A stretch of DNA of 64,000 nucleotides from the NCBI RefSeq assembly GCF_014930455.1, contig NZ_JAAIYO010000002.1, positions 992,001 to 1,056,000 of the forward strand. The letters run 5' to 3'. The position numbers were made by a program, and so were the translations under genes. This DNA comes from Corallococcus soli. GTDB taxonomy: Bacteria > Myxococcota > Myxococcia > Myxococcales > Myxococcaceae. The first letter of the stretch is position 1, and the number at the start of each line of letters is the position of its first letter. Shown here in pieces: positions 16,979-24,627 of the stretch. The notes beneath the pieces are model-generated. The model made no database searches. It was not told the DNA's origin and saw only the letters and a program-made list of their open reading frames with translations.

Positions 16979-17782
16979 TCACGCGTAACGCTGCGCTTCC
17001 ACCGCGCGGTGGGTGAGCAGGAGGGAGAACAGGATGACGGACGCGAAGAACACCAGGGCCTGCATTTCCAGGACGCCCTGGATCATCCCGTGCAACTGGG
17101 TGTCGAAGGACAGGTAGTTCAGGAAGGAGCGCGCGGGCTCCGCCGTGGACTGCGCCACGCCGCGCAGCAACATCCAGGGCAGGAGCACGGTGAAGGTGAG
17201 GAAGGCGGCCAGCATCTGGCTCTCCGTCAACGCGGAGATGAACAGGCCCACCGCCATGCAGGTCGCGCCCCAGAGGAGCACCGCGCCGTACCCCAGCAGC
17301 ACCGTGGGCCACTCCAGCGCGGGCCCGGACGCGCCCGAGCCCACCACCGACAGCAGCACCGGAAACACCAGCGTCAGTCCCAGCGTGACGAAGATGAGGC
17401 CCAGGCCGCCCAGGTACTTGCCCAGCACGATGTCCACCGGGCGCACCGGCGTCGTCAGCAGCAGCGCGAACGTCTTCTGGCGCTTCTCCTCCGCGAACAG
17501 CCGCATGGACAGGAAGGGCGCGACGAAGAGCGTGATGATGAGCACCACGCCCCACAGCTGCACCACCACGCCGTCCGTGAGGTTGCGGTAGACGACCGAG
17601 TCCGGGGGCAGCCGGCTCCAGCCGTGCTCACGCGCCAGCGACTGCACCTGCTGGAACTGCTCCAGCAGGCTGACGAAGAAGAACGACGAGAGCGCCGCCA
17701 TCGCGGTGAACACGGCGTAGGCCCAGGGGGTGGTGAAGGCGACGGCCAGCTCCTTGCGGGCGATGGCCAGGGCGGTGCGCAT
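16979..17782 (-). CDS. ABC transporter permease, GldF-like (267 aa)
   Basis: Six hydrophobic segments are expected for an ABC-2 type permease, and they are visible from the N-terminal [20 protein letters not shown] to the C-terminal [18 protein letters not shown]. The conserved cytoplasmic [16 protein letters not shown] motif after the second helix is the hallmark of the ABC-2/GldF group. ATG 17782 gives a normal N-terminus ([16 protein letters not shown]). It lies 41 bases downstream of its ATPase and 2 bases upstream of the GldG-like gene. Confidence 0.9.
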   Translation of the reverse strand: MRTALAIARKELAVAFTTPWAYAVFTAMAALSSFFFVSLLEQFQQVQSLAREHGWSRLPPDSVVYRNLTDGVVVQLWGVVLIITLFVAPFLSMRLFAEEKRQKTFALLLTTPVRPVDIVLGKYLGGLGLIFVTLGLTLVFPVLLSVVGSGASGPALEWPTVLLGYGAVLLWGATCMAVGLFISALTESQMLAAFLTFTVLLPWMLLRGVAQSTAEPARSFLNYLSFDTQLHGMIQGVLEMQALVFFASVILFSLLLTHRAVEAQRYA

Positions 17783-17823
17783 GCGCGGTGAGTCCTCGAA
17801 GGGGGGAAGGGGAGTGGCGCGCT

Positions 17824-18567
17824 TCAGGCGGCGGTCAGCTTGATGAAGACTTCTTCCAGCGAGGCGTGCTCCGCCTGGCCGTGGGACTTCGCGAGCGCGT
17901 CGATGGCGTCGTGGGCCACCACGCGGCCCTGGTGGAGGATGAGCACCGTCTGGCACGTCACGGTGACCTCCGGGAGGATGTGCGTGGACAAGAGCACCGT
18001 GTGCCTGCCCGCGAGGCCGCGGATCAACGCGCGCAGCTCCGCGCGCTGGGCCGGGTCCAGGCCCTCCGTGGGCTCGTCCAGGATGAGCACCGGCGGCGAG
18101 CCGAGCAGCGCCTGCGCGATGCCCACGCGCTGCTGGAAGCCCTTGGACAGGTTCTGGAGCACGCGGCCCAGCACGTCGCTCACGCCGGTGAGGCCCGCCA
18201 CGCGCTCCACCTCCGCACGCACGGCGCGGCCGGGCAGCTGCTTGAGCGCCGCGACGAACGTCAGGTAGCCGTGCACCGTCAGCTCCGGGTACAGCGGCGG
18301 CGTCTCCGGCAGGTACCCGATGCGCCGTTTGACCTCCATCGGGTGCGTGGACACGTCGAAGCCGGCCACCTTCGCGCTGCCCTCGGAAGGGGGCAGGAAG
18401 CCGGTGAGGATCTTCATCGTGGTGGACTTGCCCGCGCCGTTGGGCCCCAGGAAGCCGAGGATCTCCCCCTCACCCACGGTGAAGGACAGGTCCTGGATGG
18501 CCACGCGATCGCGGTAGCGCCGGGTGAGGTTGCGCACCTCGATGATGGGGTTCTCGGTGATTGGCAT
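17824..18567 (-). CDS. ABC transporter ATP-binding protein, GldA-like (247 aa)
   Basis: Complete nucleotide-binding domain: Walker [10 protein letters not shown], a Q-loop region near [14 protein letters not shown], a signature helix [15 protein letters not shown], Walker [14 protein letters not shown] and the switch His in STH. Sequence style ([19 protein letters not shown]) matches ABC-2/GldA type ATPases. First gene of the minus-strand cluster with permease, GldG-like and DUF4340 genes. The region upstream is only 42 bases to the divergent lysC start. Confidence 0.93.
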   Translation of the reverse strand: MPITENPIIEVRNLTRRYRDRVAIQDLSFTVGEGEILGFLGPNGAGKSTTMKILTGFLPPSEGSAKVAGFDVSTHPMEVKRRIGYLPETPPLYPELTVHGYLTFVAALKQLPGRAVRAEVERVAGLTGVSDVLGRVLQNLSKGFQQRVGIAQALLGSPPVLILDEPTEGLDPAQRAELRALIRGLAGRHTVLLSTHILPEVTVTCQTVLILHQGRVVAHDAIDALAKSHGQAEHASLEEVFIKLTAA

Positions 18568-18589
18568 GCGCGGGGGCGGACTTTACACT
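18561..18589 (+). promoter_or_regulatory. Predicted lysC promoter overlapping the GldA-like start codon
   Basis: TTGGCA, 17 bases, TACACT on the plus strand, giving a start near 18596 and a leader of about 14 bases before the lysC ATG. The -35 hexamer covers the start codon of the divergent ABC gene, so the two transcription units share very little DNA. Confidence 0.55.
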
Positions 18590-18609
18590 GCCCAGGAAGC
18601 GAGGCGTGG

Positions 18610-19803
18610 ATGCCAATCGTGGTTCAGAAGTACGGCGGCTCATCGGTCGCCGACGCGGAGAAGCTCGGCAAGGTCGCCCGTCGCGTGAAGGAGAAGCGGG
18701 ACGCGGGGTATCAGGTGGTCGTGGTGGTCAGCGCCATGGGCGACACCACGGACGACCTGCTGGCGCTCGCCAAGGGCGTGTCGGCGGACCCGCCCCGGCG
18801 TGAGCTGGACATGCTCCTCACCTGTGGCGAGCGCATCTCCATGGCGCTCCTGTCCATGGCGCTCCAGGAGCACGGCGTGCCGGCCATCAGCTTCACCGGC
18901 AGCCAGAGCGGCATCATCACCAACGACGCGCACGCGCAGGCGCGCATCGTGGAGGTGCGCCCCTACCGCATCCAGGACGAGCTGGCGAACGGCAAGGTCG
19001 TCATCGTCGCGGGCTACCAGGGGGTGTCCTACAAGAAGGAGGTCACCACGCTGGGGCGCGGCGGCTCGGACACCACCGCGGTCGCGCTGGCGGCGGCGCT
19101 GGAGGCGGAGGCGTGTGAAATCTATTCGGACGTGGACGGCGTCTTCAGCGCGGATCCCCGCGTGGTGCCGGACGCCCGCAAGCTGGAGTCCCTGAGCTAC
19201 GACGAGATGCAGGAGCTGGCGAGCGCTGGCGCCAAGGTGCTCAACGCCCAGGCGGTGGAGTGGGCCAAGGCGCGCGGCATCACCATCCTCGCGCGCACCG
19301 CCCACGGCCAGGGCACCGGCACCGCCGTGCAGGAGCTGGCCGTGCCCACCGACAGCCGCATAAAGGGCGTGACGGCCGACGCGGAGATGGCGGTGCTCGT
19401 CGCCACCTCCAGCGTGTCCCTTCAGGAGCTGCTGGAGTTCCTGGACGCGCGCGCCGTGAGGGGCCGCACGCTCGCGCACGACGGGCTGCCGGGTGCTCCG
19501 GGGCGCACGTTCCTGGCGGTCCCGCTCGCGGACGTGCATGGCCCGGAGGCCCTCCAGCGCGAGCTGACCACGCGCTTTGGCGCGGAGGTGTCCTGGCAGG
19601 ACGGGTGGGGCACCGTCACCTGCGTCGGCGTGGGCCTCAACGCGGACTGGGTGCCGCTGCGAAAGGCCCTGGCGGCAGCCGAGGGCTTGTCTGCCCGGGT
19701 GTACGCCGTGAGCACCTCGCCGCTGCAGGTGACGCTGTTGGTGGACAAGGCCCACCTCAAGCCGCTGACGGCGCGCCTGCACCGGGAACTGCTGGGTGGC
19801 TGA
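18610..19803 (+). CDS. lysC: Aspartate kinase (397 aa)
   Basis: First step of the aspartate pathway (Lys, Met, Thr, diaminopimelate): ATP-dependent phosphorylation of aspartate. It begins [15 protein letters not shown], the signature substrate/ATP motif, then contains a [13 protein letters not shown] motif and [14 protein letters not shown]. The last 140 residues hold two ACT-like segments for feedback control. Length fits monofunctional kinases. The much longer upstream frame is rejected because ATG 18610 gives the family N-terminus and sits just after a good predicted promoter. Confidence 0.96.
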   Translation: MPIVVQKYGGSSVADAEKLGKVARRVKEKRDAGYQVVVVVSAMGDTTDDLLALAKGVSADPPRRELDMLLTCGERISMALLSMALQEHGVPAISFTGSQSGIITNDAHAQARIVEVRPYRIQDELANGKVVIVAGYQGVSYKKEVTTLGRGGSDTTAVALAAALEAEACEIYSDVDGVFSADPRVVPDARKLESLSYDEMQELASAGAKVLNAQAVEWAKARGITILARTAHGQGTGTAVQELAVPTDSRIKGVTADAEMAVLVATSSVSLQELLEFLDARAVRGRTLAHDGLPGAPGRTFLAVPLADVHGPEALQRELTTRFGAEVSWQDGWGTVTCVGVGLNADWVPLRKALAAAEGLSARVYAVSTSPLQVTLLVDKAHLKPLTARLHRELLGG

Positions 19804-19930
19804 CAGACGGCTGGCGCGGTGATCCTCTGTTGATCCGGTGGCTTGCCCGACCCGAGGGGTATCGGAGGGGAAGAACTGTCGAACTTCCGTACCCATGAAG
19901 GGCAGGGCGCTTCCCTCCCTGAAGTCGATG

Positions 19931-19969
19931 CCTACCCTCCGCTCCTGAACACCCGGGTTGGAGGGTAGG
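19931..19969 (+). promoter_or_regulatory. Inverted repeat that would mask the ribosome-binding site of the next gene
   Basis: CCTACCCTCC (19931-19940) is perfectly complementary to GGAGGGTAGG (19960-19969), which contains the Shine-Dalgarno sequence of the gene starting at 19972. The 19-base spacer contains a small ACCCGGGT palindrome. In RNA this hairpin would hide the ribosome-binding site. It could instead act as an end hairpin for lysC, although no T-tract follows. Confidence 0.5.
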
Positions 19970-19971
19970 GA

Positions 19972-22560
19972 ATGCGACAAGGTCGTCGGTGGATGGGGCT
20001 GGGGGTGGTGTTGGCGCTCCTGGTGACGGGAGGCATGGGGTGCAAGGACTCAGGTCCTGCTCCGGGCACGCCGCCTCCCGGCGACCGCCACGACGAGCCG
20101 CCCCTCAACACCGATGACGGTGGCGTGACGACCGGGCCGGACGGTGGCGTCGTCGTGCCCGAATACGACGCGGGCACCCCGGACGACGAACCGGACGCGG
20201 GCACGCTGCCCGACGGAGGCTCCTCGCTGCCCGCGCGAGACGCGGACGCGGTGCGCAAGGAGAACCAGAAGAAGGGCACCGCCAACTGGCGCATCACCAA
20301 GAACGCCAACCAGCGCGAAATCGAGGGCTACCCCCTCCAGGCCACCCTCACCCACGGCGAGTCGCTGCGCGTGGCGGTGTCCCTGTCGGAGGCGAAGAGC
20401 TTCACGTGGTTCATCTACCGCCTGGGCTACTACGGCGGCGTGGGGGCCAGGGAGGTCGCGCGGGGCGGCCCGGTGAAGGGCACGCGTCAGGCGGACTGCC
20501 CGGCGGATCCAACGACGGGCGTCATCGCCTGCAACTGGTCGCCCACGCTGGACATCCCCGTCCAGAAGGACTGGGTCCGCGGGGTCTACGTGGTGAAGCT
20601 GGTGCGCGAGGACCAGCCCTCGCGCTACGTGCCCTTCTTCGTGCGCGACGCCAACCCCCGCGCCGAGGTGGCGGTGGTCATCCCCACGTCGAACTGGGCG
20701 GCCTACAACACCTGGGGCGGCACCAGCCTGTACGACGACCAGAAGGGCGTGATGAAGGCGCACGGCGTCGCGCGCGCCTTCAAGTCCTCGTACGACCGGC
20801 CCTACTACCGGGGGCAGGGCTCCGGGCACCTGATGCTGGACGACCTGAGCCTCGTGATGTGGCTGGAGGCGCAGGACCTGGACGTGGGCTACTTCACCGA
20901 CGAGGACATGGACGCAAGCTACGACTTCCTGCGTGGCGCGAAGGCGTTCGTGCTCTCCGGCCATGACGAGTACTGGTCCTCCAAGCAGCGGGACCACGCG
21001 GACCGCGCGCTGTCGGAGGGGCGGTCGCTGCTGAACCTGGGCGCGAACAACGCCTACTGGCAGGTGCGCTACGAGCCGGCCGCGGACGGCCGCGAGCGCC
21101 GCGTCGTCACCTGCTACAAGGGCCACGCGGCGGATCCGTACAAGGATCAGCGCAGGACGGTGAAGTTCCGCGACCTGCCCGCGCCCCGGCCGGAGAACGC
21201 GCTCCTGGGCGTGCAGTTCGCGGCGCGCTGGCACCAGTGGCCCTTCCCGATGGTCATCACCGCGCCGGACCACTGGGCCTTCGCGGGCACGGGGCTCAAG
21301 GCGGGCGACACGCTGTGGATGGCCAACGGCTACGAAGTGGATCAGCTGGTGAACAACGGTCGCCAGCCCGCTGGCGTGGAGGTGCTCGCCGAGTCCCCCA
21401 CGCTGTCGCTCCAGGGCGGCTTCGGCTTCGGGCACATGGTGGTGCGCAAGCAGGGCGACGCGTACGTGTTCTCCTCGGGCGGCATCGACTTCGTGCACAA
21501 GCTGGCCGGGGTGGCGGACCGCGTGCCGGATCCCCGCGCGGCCCGCATCGTGGCCAACGTGCTCTACAAGGCGCTGGGCCGGAAGGTGCCGGACGACCTG
21601 GTGAAGTTCCAGCCTCCGGCGATGCCGCAGGCACAGGGCCCCTTCGCGCAGGCCGTGCACACGGTGGCGGGGGAGCCCGGCAAGCGCTGCCGCGCGGGCG
21701 GCAAGGTGGCGTCGGATGAGCTGGGCGCGCCGCTCGCGGTCGCGGTGCTGCCGGACGGTGGCTGGGCGGTGGCGGACTCGCTGGGCAACACCGTCAAGCG
21801 CGTGTCGGCGGACGGGAAGATCCGCACGGTGCTCACCGGCCTCATCGGCCCCATGGGCATCGCCGCGGACGCGCAGGGGAACATCTACGTGGCGGACACG
21901 GAGAACGCGCTCATCCGCCGCATCCCCGTGGAGGGCAAGGCGGAGGTGTTCGCGGGCACCGGACCCGGCTACCAGGACGGTCTGGCCCTGGCGTCGGCCT
22001 TCAACCAGCCGGCGGGCCTGTCCTTCACGCCGGACGGCACGGGGCTGCTCGTCGCGGACCTGAACAACGGCGTCATCCGCCGCATCGACATGGTGCTGCC
22101 GGGCAACCCGGTGACGACGCTGCAGGGGGATTGGATCTACCGCCCGTCCGCGGCGGTGCAGACGGCGGACGGCACCCTGTACGTGGTGGAGAGCGGCATG
22201 GCGCGCGTGCTTCGCGTGCGCAACGGGGTCACCTCCGTGGTGGCCGGCTCGACGCCCGGCTTCCGCGACGGTGCCCCGTCGGGCGCGCAGCTCCTGCCGT
22301 ACCTGGGCCTGGCGCTGCTGCCGGACGGTTCGCTCGCCATCTCCGACCCTGGCAACTACCGCGTGCGCCGCCTGCTGTTCAACGCGGCCGGGGAGCCGGA
22401 GAAGCTGACCACGCTCGCGGGCAGCGGCCGCTACGGCCATGCGGACGGCACGGGCCGGGAGGCGCAGCTGGTGCTGCCGGCGGGGCTCGCGGTGGGCCCG
22501 GACGGGACGCTGTACGTGGCGGATGCCGGCAACTCGCTGTTGCGCGCCATCACGCCTTGA
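19972..22560 (+). CDS. Lipoprotein with dimethylformamidase-beta-like domain and NHL-type propeller (862 aa)
   Basis: The signal sequence ends VTGGMGC (lipobox), followed by an Asp/Gly-rich linker common in myxobacterial lipoproteins. Residues about 85-530 resemble the C-terminal domain of N,N-dimethylformamidase beta subunits (PTSNWAAYNTWGG, GYFTDEDMD, VLSGHDEYWS, LGANNAYWQVR). Residues about 560-862 form repeats of the NHL type (GAPLAVAVLPDGGWAVADSLGN; PAGLAVGPDGTLYVADAGN), expected to fold as a beta-propeller. Substrate and catalytic status are unknown; dimethylformamidase activity should not be assumed. It stands alone and is preceded by a hairpin that overlaps its ribosome-binding site. 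Confidence 0.8.
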   Translation: MRQGRRWMGLGVVLALLVTGGMGCKDSGPAPGTPPPGDRHDEPPLNTDDGGVTTGPDGGVVVPEYDAGTPDDEPDAGTLPDGGSSLPARDADAVRKENQKKGTANWRITKNANQREIEGYPLQATLTHGESLRVAVSLSEAKSFTWFIYRLGYYGGVGAREVARGGPVKGTRQADCPADPTTGVIACNWSPTLDIPVQKDWVRGVYVVKLVREDQPSRYVPFFVRDANPRAEVAVVIPTSNWAAYNTWGGTSLYDDQKGVMKAHGVARAFKSSYDRPYYRGQGSGHLMLDDLSLVMWLEAQDLDVGYFTDEDMDASYDFLRGAKAFVLSGHDEYWSSKQRDHADRALSEGRSLLNLGANNAYWQVRYEPAADGRERRVVTCYKGHAADPYKDQRRTVKFRDLPAPRPENALLGVQFAARWHQWPFPMVITAPDHWAFAGTGLKAGDTLWMANGYEVDQLVNNGRQPAGVEVLAESPTLSLQGGFGFGHMVVRKQGDAYVFSSGGIDFVHKLAGVADRVPDPRAARIVANVLYKALGRKVPDDLVKFQPPAMPQAQGPFAQAVHTVAGEPGKRCRAGGKVASDELGAPLAVAVLPDGGWAVADSLGNTVKRVSADGKIRTVLTGLIGPMGIAADAQGNIYVADTENALIRRIPVEGKAEVFAGTGPGYQDGLALASAFNQPAGLSFTPDGTGLLVADLNNGVIRRIDMVLPGNPVTTLQGDWIYRPSAAVQTADGTLYVVESGMARVLRVRNGVTSVVAGSTPGFRDGAPSGAQLLPYLGLALLPDGSLAISDPGNYRVRRLLFNAAGEPEKLTTLAGSGRYGHADGTGREAQLVLPAGLAVGPDGTLYVADAGNSLLRAITP

Positions 22561-22574
22561 GGGGCTGAGCCACG

Positions 22575-22646
22575 CGGGCGGGCTCCGGTCCGCCCGGCCA
22601 TGGGCAGGCGCGGGCCTGGAGCGCCGCTGAAGCCGGGCGCGGCGCT
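22575..22646. terminator. Convergent terminator hairpins
   Basis: Two GC-rich stems lie between the convergent genes ending at 22560 and 22649: CGGGCGG/CCGCCCG (22575-22581 with 22590-22596) and AGCGCCGC/GCGGCGCT (22620-22627 with 22639-22646). Neither has a T-tract, which is common in this type of genome. Confidence 0.45.
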
Positions 22647-22648
22647 GC

Positions 22649-23605
22649 TCAGCGCCCGGTGTTGCGCATCCCGCCCAGGGGCGGAGGCGCGTCCATCTCC
22701 TGCCGCGTGCGGCGCCGGTCCGGCGTGTCGCGCGGCAGCTCCACGAAGCTGCACATCTCGCACAGCCGGCTGTAGATGCGCTCACCCACGCGCTCGCGCA
22801 GCAGCTCCGCGTCCTTCATGGCCGTGCGCGCGTCGTCGGTGGCGCGGTAGCCCGTCGGCGCGGTGCTGCGCGCGCCCTTGCGCTCCGGCTCCAGCGAGTA
22901 GTTCGTCGCGAACAGCGTGGTGCGCCCCGCGTTGTAGCGCCGGGCGATGAGCTCATCGAGCGTCTCCATCTCGAAGGGACTGCCACGCCCCTTGCCCAGC
23001 TCGTCGATGGCCAGCACCTCGACCTCCGACAGCGGCCCGATGATCTCCCCGCCGCTCTTGCCGTCCTGGAACCCGCGCCGGATGGTCGCGTAGAGGAGGG
23101 AGATCTCCACGTACCGGGCCCGCACGCCCATCTCCAGCACCAGGTGCCCGAGCGTCGCCGCCAGCAGGTGCGTCTTGCCGGTGCCCACCGGGCCGCTCAG
23201 CACATAGCCCTTGTTGGTGGCGCCCTTCACGTACTGGTGGGCGAAGTGCATCGCCACGCCACGGCCCCGGTCCTGCGCTTCGTTGAAGGGGCGGTAGTTG
23301 TCGAACGACGCGTGCGCCATGACGCCCGGCATCTGCACGTCGTTGTAGAGCGCCACCCGCTTGCGTCGCAGCGTGCACATGCACGGCTGCAGCACTTCGT
23401 AGGTCCGCGCGCCCACCTTCTTGCTGAAGGTGCCTTCCTTCTCCACCAGGATGTGCCCGCGCCCGCCACACACCGGGCACTCCTCCGAGCACGTACACAC
23501 CCGGGCCGACGCGAGCTCCCCGCGCCGCTCGATGAGGTACGTCCGCCCACCGCACACCCCGCACGCCTCGCCGTTCGCCTTGGGAGCCATCTGGGGATCA
23601 GCCAT
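22649..23605 (-). CDS. DnaC/IstB-like AAA+ ATPase with N-terminal zinc-ribbon region (318 aa)
   Basis: AAA+ ATPase of the DnaC helicase-loader type: Walker A GPVGTGKTHLL, Walker B VLAIDELGKG, and a sensor stretch TLFATNYS. The first 70 residues carry several Cys pairs (CGVCGG, CTCSEECPVCGGRG, CMC), suggesting one or two zinc ribbons like those in DnaJ, an addition that usual DnaC proteins of about 250 aa lack. Start ATG 23605 is chosen because it gives a sensible N-terminus. It follows a hypothetical gene by 67 bases. It could load the replicative helicase or serve a plasmid- or phage-like function. Confidence 0.8.
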   Translation of the reverse strand: MADPQMAPKANGEACGVCGGRTYLIERRGELASARVCTCSEECPVCGGRGHILVEKEGTFSKKVGARTYEVLQPCMCTLRRKRVALYNDVQMPGVMAHASFDNYRPFNEAQDRGRGVAMHFAHQYVKGATNKGYVLSGPVGTGKTHLLAATLGHLVLEMGVRARYVEISLLYATIRRGFQDGKSGGEIIGPLSEVEVLAIDELGKGRGSPFEMETLDELIARRYNAGRTTLFATNYSLEPERKGARSTAPTGYRATDDARTAMKDAELLRERVGERIYSRLCEMCSFVELPRDTPDRRRTRQEMDAPPPLGGMRNTGR

Positions 23606-23672
23606 ACCACCGCCCTCCCTGCCCGTCAGCCCACTGGACTTCCGTTCAGGCGCACGAAAGGGACCCAACCCC

Positions 23673-24323
23673 TCAGGTCTCCTTCATGTCCAGCCGCCGG
23701 CGCACCGCCGCCTGGAGCCGGAAGCGCCGCGACACCCGCCGCGCCCGCGCCGTCATGAGCTGCTGCTCACCCGTCCGGGCGTCGCGCCACACCGTGCGGC
23801 GCTCCGGGAAGGGCAGGGCGCGCAGGAGCACCAGCAGCGCCCACGCCTCCTGCTGATCCATGGCCGCGGGCTCCCGGGGCACGCACGCGAGCACCGTGTC
23901 GAGCAGCCGGTGCACTCTCGGCGCCAGGGCGGCCTCACGCTCCGTGAGGGCCCGGAGCGCCGCGCACAGCCGGGCGTGGCGCACCTCCTCCCAGGAGCGG
24001 GCCGCCTTCTTCTTCACCGTCGGGGCGGCCTCCTCGCCCTGGCCCGCGGACAGGTCCCGGTACTTGCGGATCTCCGTCTCCACCTGACGCCGGCACGCGC
24101 GGAGTGATCGCAGCACCGGCTCCCCGGGACGCGCATCCCACAGCGCCTTCTCCGCGGAACGGGAGATGCCGCGCGCCACCACCTCGAAGGGAACCCCCTC
24201 CTGCGCCCACGCCGTGACGAGTTGGGTATCCAACGCGGACAACATCAGCCCCGCGCCACGCACCGCGAGGTAGTAGTCCTGCACCAGCTCTTCAAAGCTG
24301 GCGCTCTCCGGCAGAAGGCTCAT
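23673..24323 (-). CDS. Hypothetical protein (216 aa) upstream of DnaC-like gene
   Basis: No family recognised. The N-terminal 90 residues read like a winged-helix or DnaD-like helical region (FEELVQDYYLAVRG...LSALDTQLVTAWAQEGVPFEVVARGI), which would fit a replication-initiation partner of the downstream loader. The middle has a basic stretch (TVKKKAARSW) and the C-terminus is Arg-rich. No signal peptide or membrane segment. It lies 67 bases upstream of the DnaC-like gene on the same strand and probably shares its transcript. The DNA-binding reading is inference. Confidence 0.7.
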   Translation of the reverse strand: MSLLPESASFEELVQDYYLAVRGAGLMLSALDTQLVTAWAQEGVPFEVVARGISRSAEKALWDARPGEPVLRSLRACRRQVETEIRKYRDLSAGQGEEAAPTVKKKAARSWEEVRHARLCAALRALTEREAALAPRVHRLLDTVLACVPREPAAMDQQEAWALLVLLRALPFPERRTVWRDARTGEQQLMTARARRVSRRFRLQAAVRRRLDMKET

Positions 24324-24627
24324 GATCCGCGAACGGCTCCAGGCAGGGCGGCCAGTCTTCCGACCGCCCGCTTCTGATACTCCCTGGATCCCTCATCGCA
24401 ACCTTCCGGCCACTGTTCAACCCCCGGCTGGCCGCTTCCCGAGCACAGCGAAATTGAAGTTTTCCCGCCTGCTATCCAACGGACCAGACGTCCGTCCGTC
24501 CAAGTTGACCCGCCTTGCGGAAACCGCGCATAGTACGGGTCCCCTCATGGAAATTCCCGAAGATTCCCGGACACTTGCCAAGCAGGCAGGCCATCGGGAA
24601 CGCCGGTCCCTCGCTCCTAGGAAGACC
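24324..24627. other. Promoter-bearing gap upstream of the motility operon
   Basis: About 300 bases between the hypothetical gene (minus) and gltD (plus). It contains the predicted operon promoter at 24505-24534. No separate gene is evident. An in-frame ATG at 24547 would lengthen GltD by 27 residues and bury its signal peptide, so it is not used. Confidence 0.5.
24505..24534 (+). promoter_or_regulatory. Predicted promoter of the glt motility operon
   Basis: TTGACC, 18 bases, CATAGT. The -35 is near consensus and the -10 matches at four of six positions. A start near 24541 gives an untranslated leader of roughly 87 bases before the gltD ATG. Confidence 0.5.

Noticed and set aside
24322-24627. 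In-frame N-terminal extension of gltD (to ATG 24547 or further)
   Set aside because: It would bury a textbook signal peptide that begins at 24628, and 24547 has no better ribosome-binding site.
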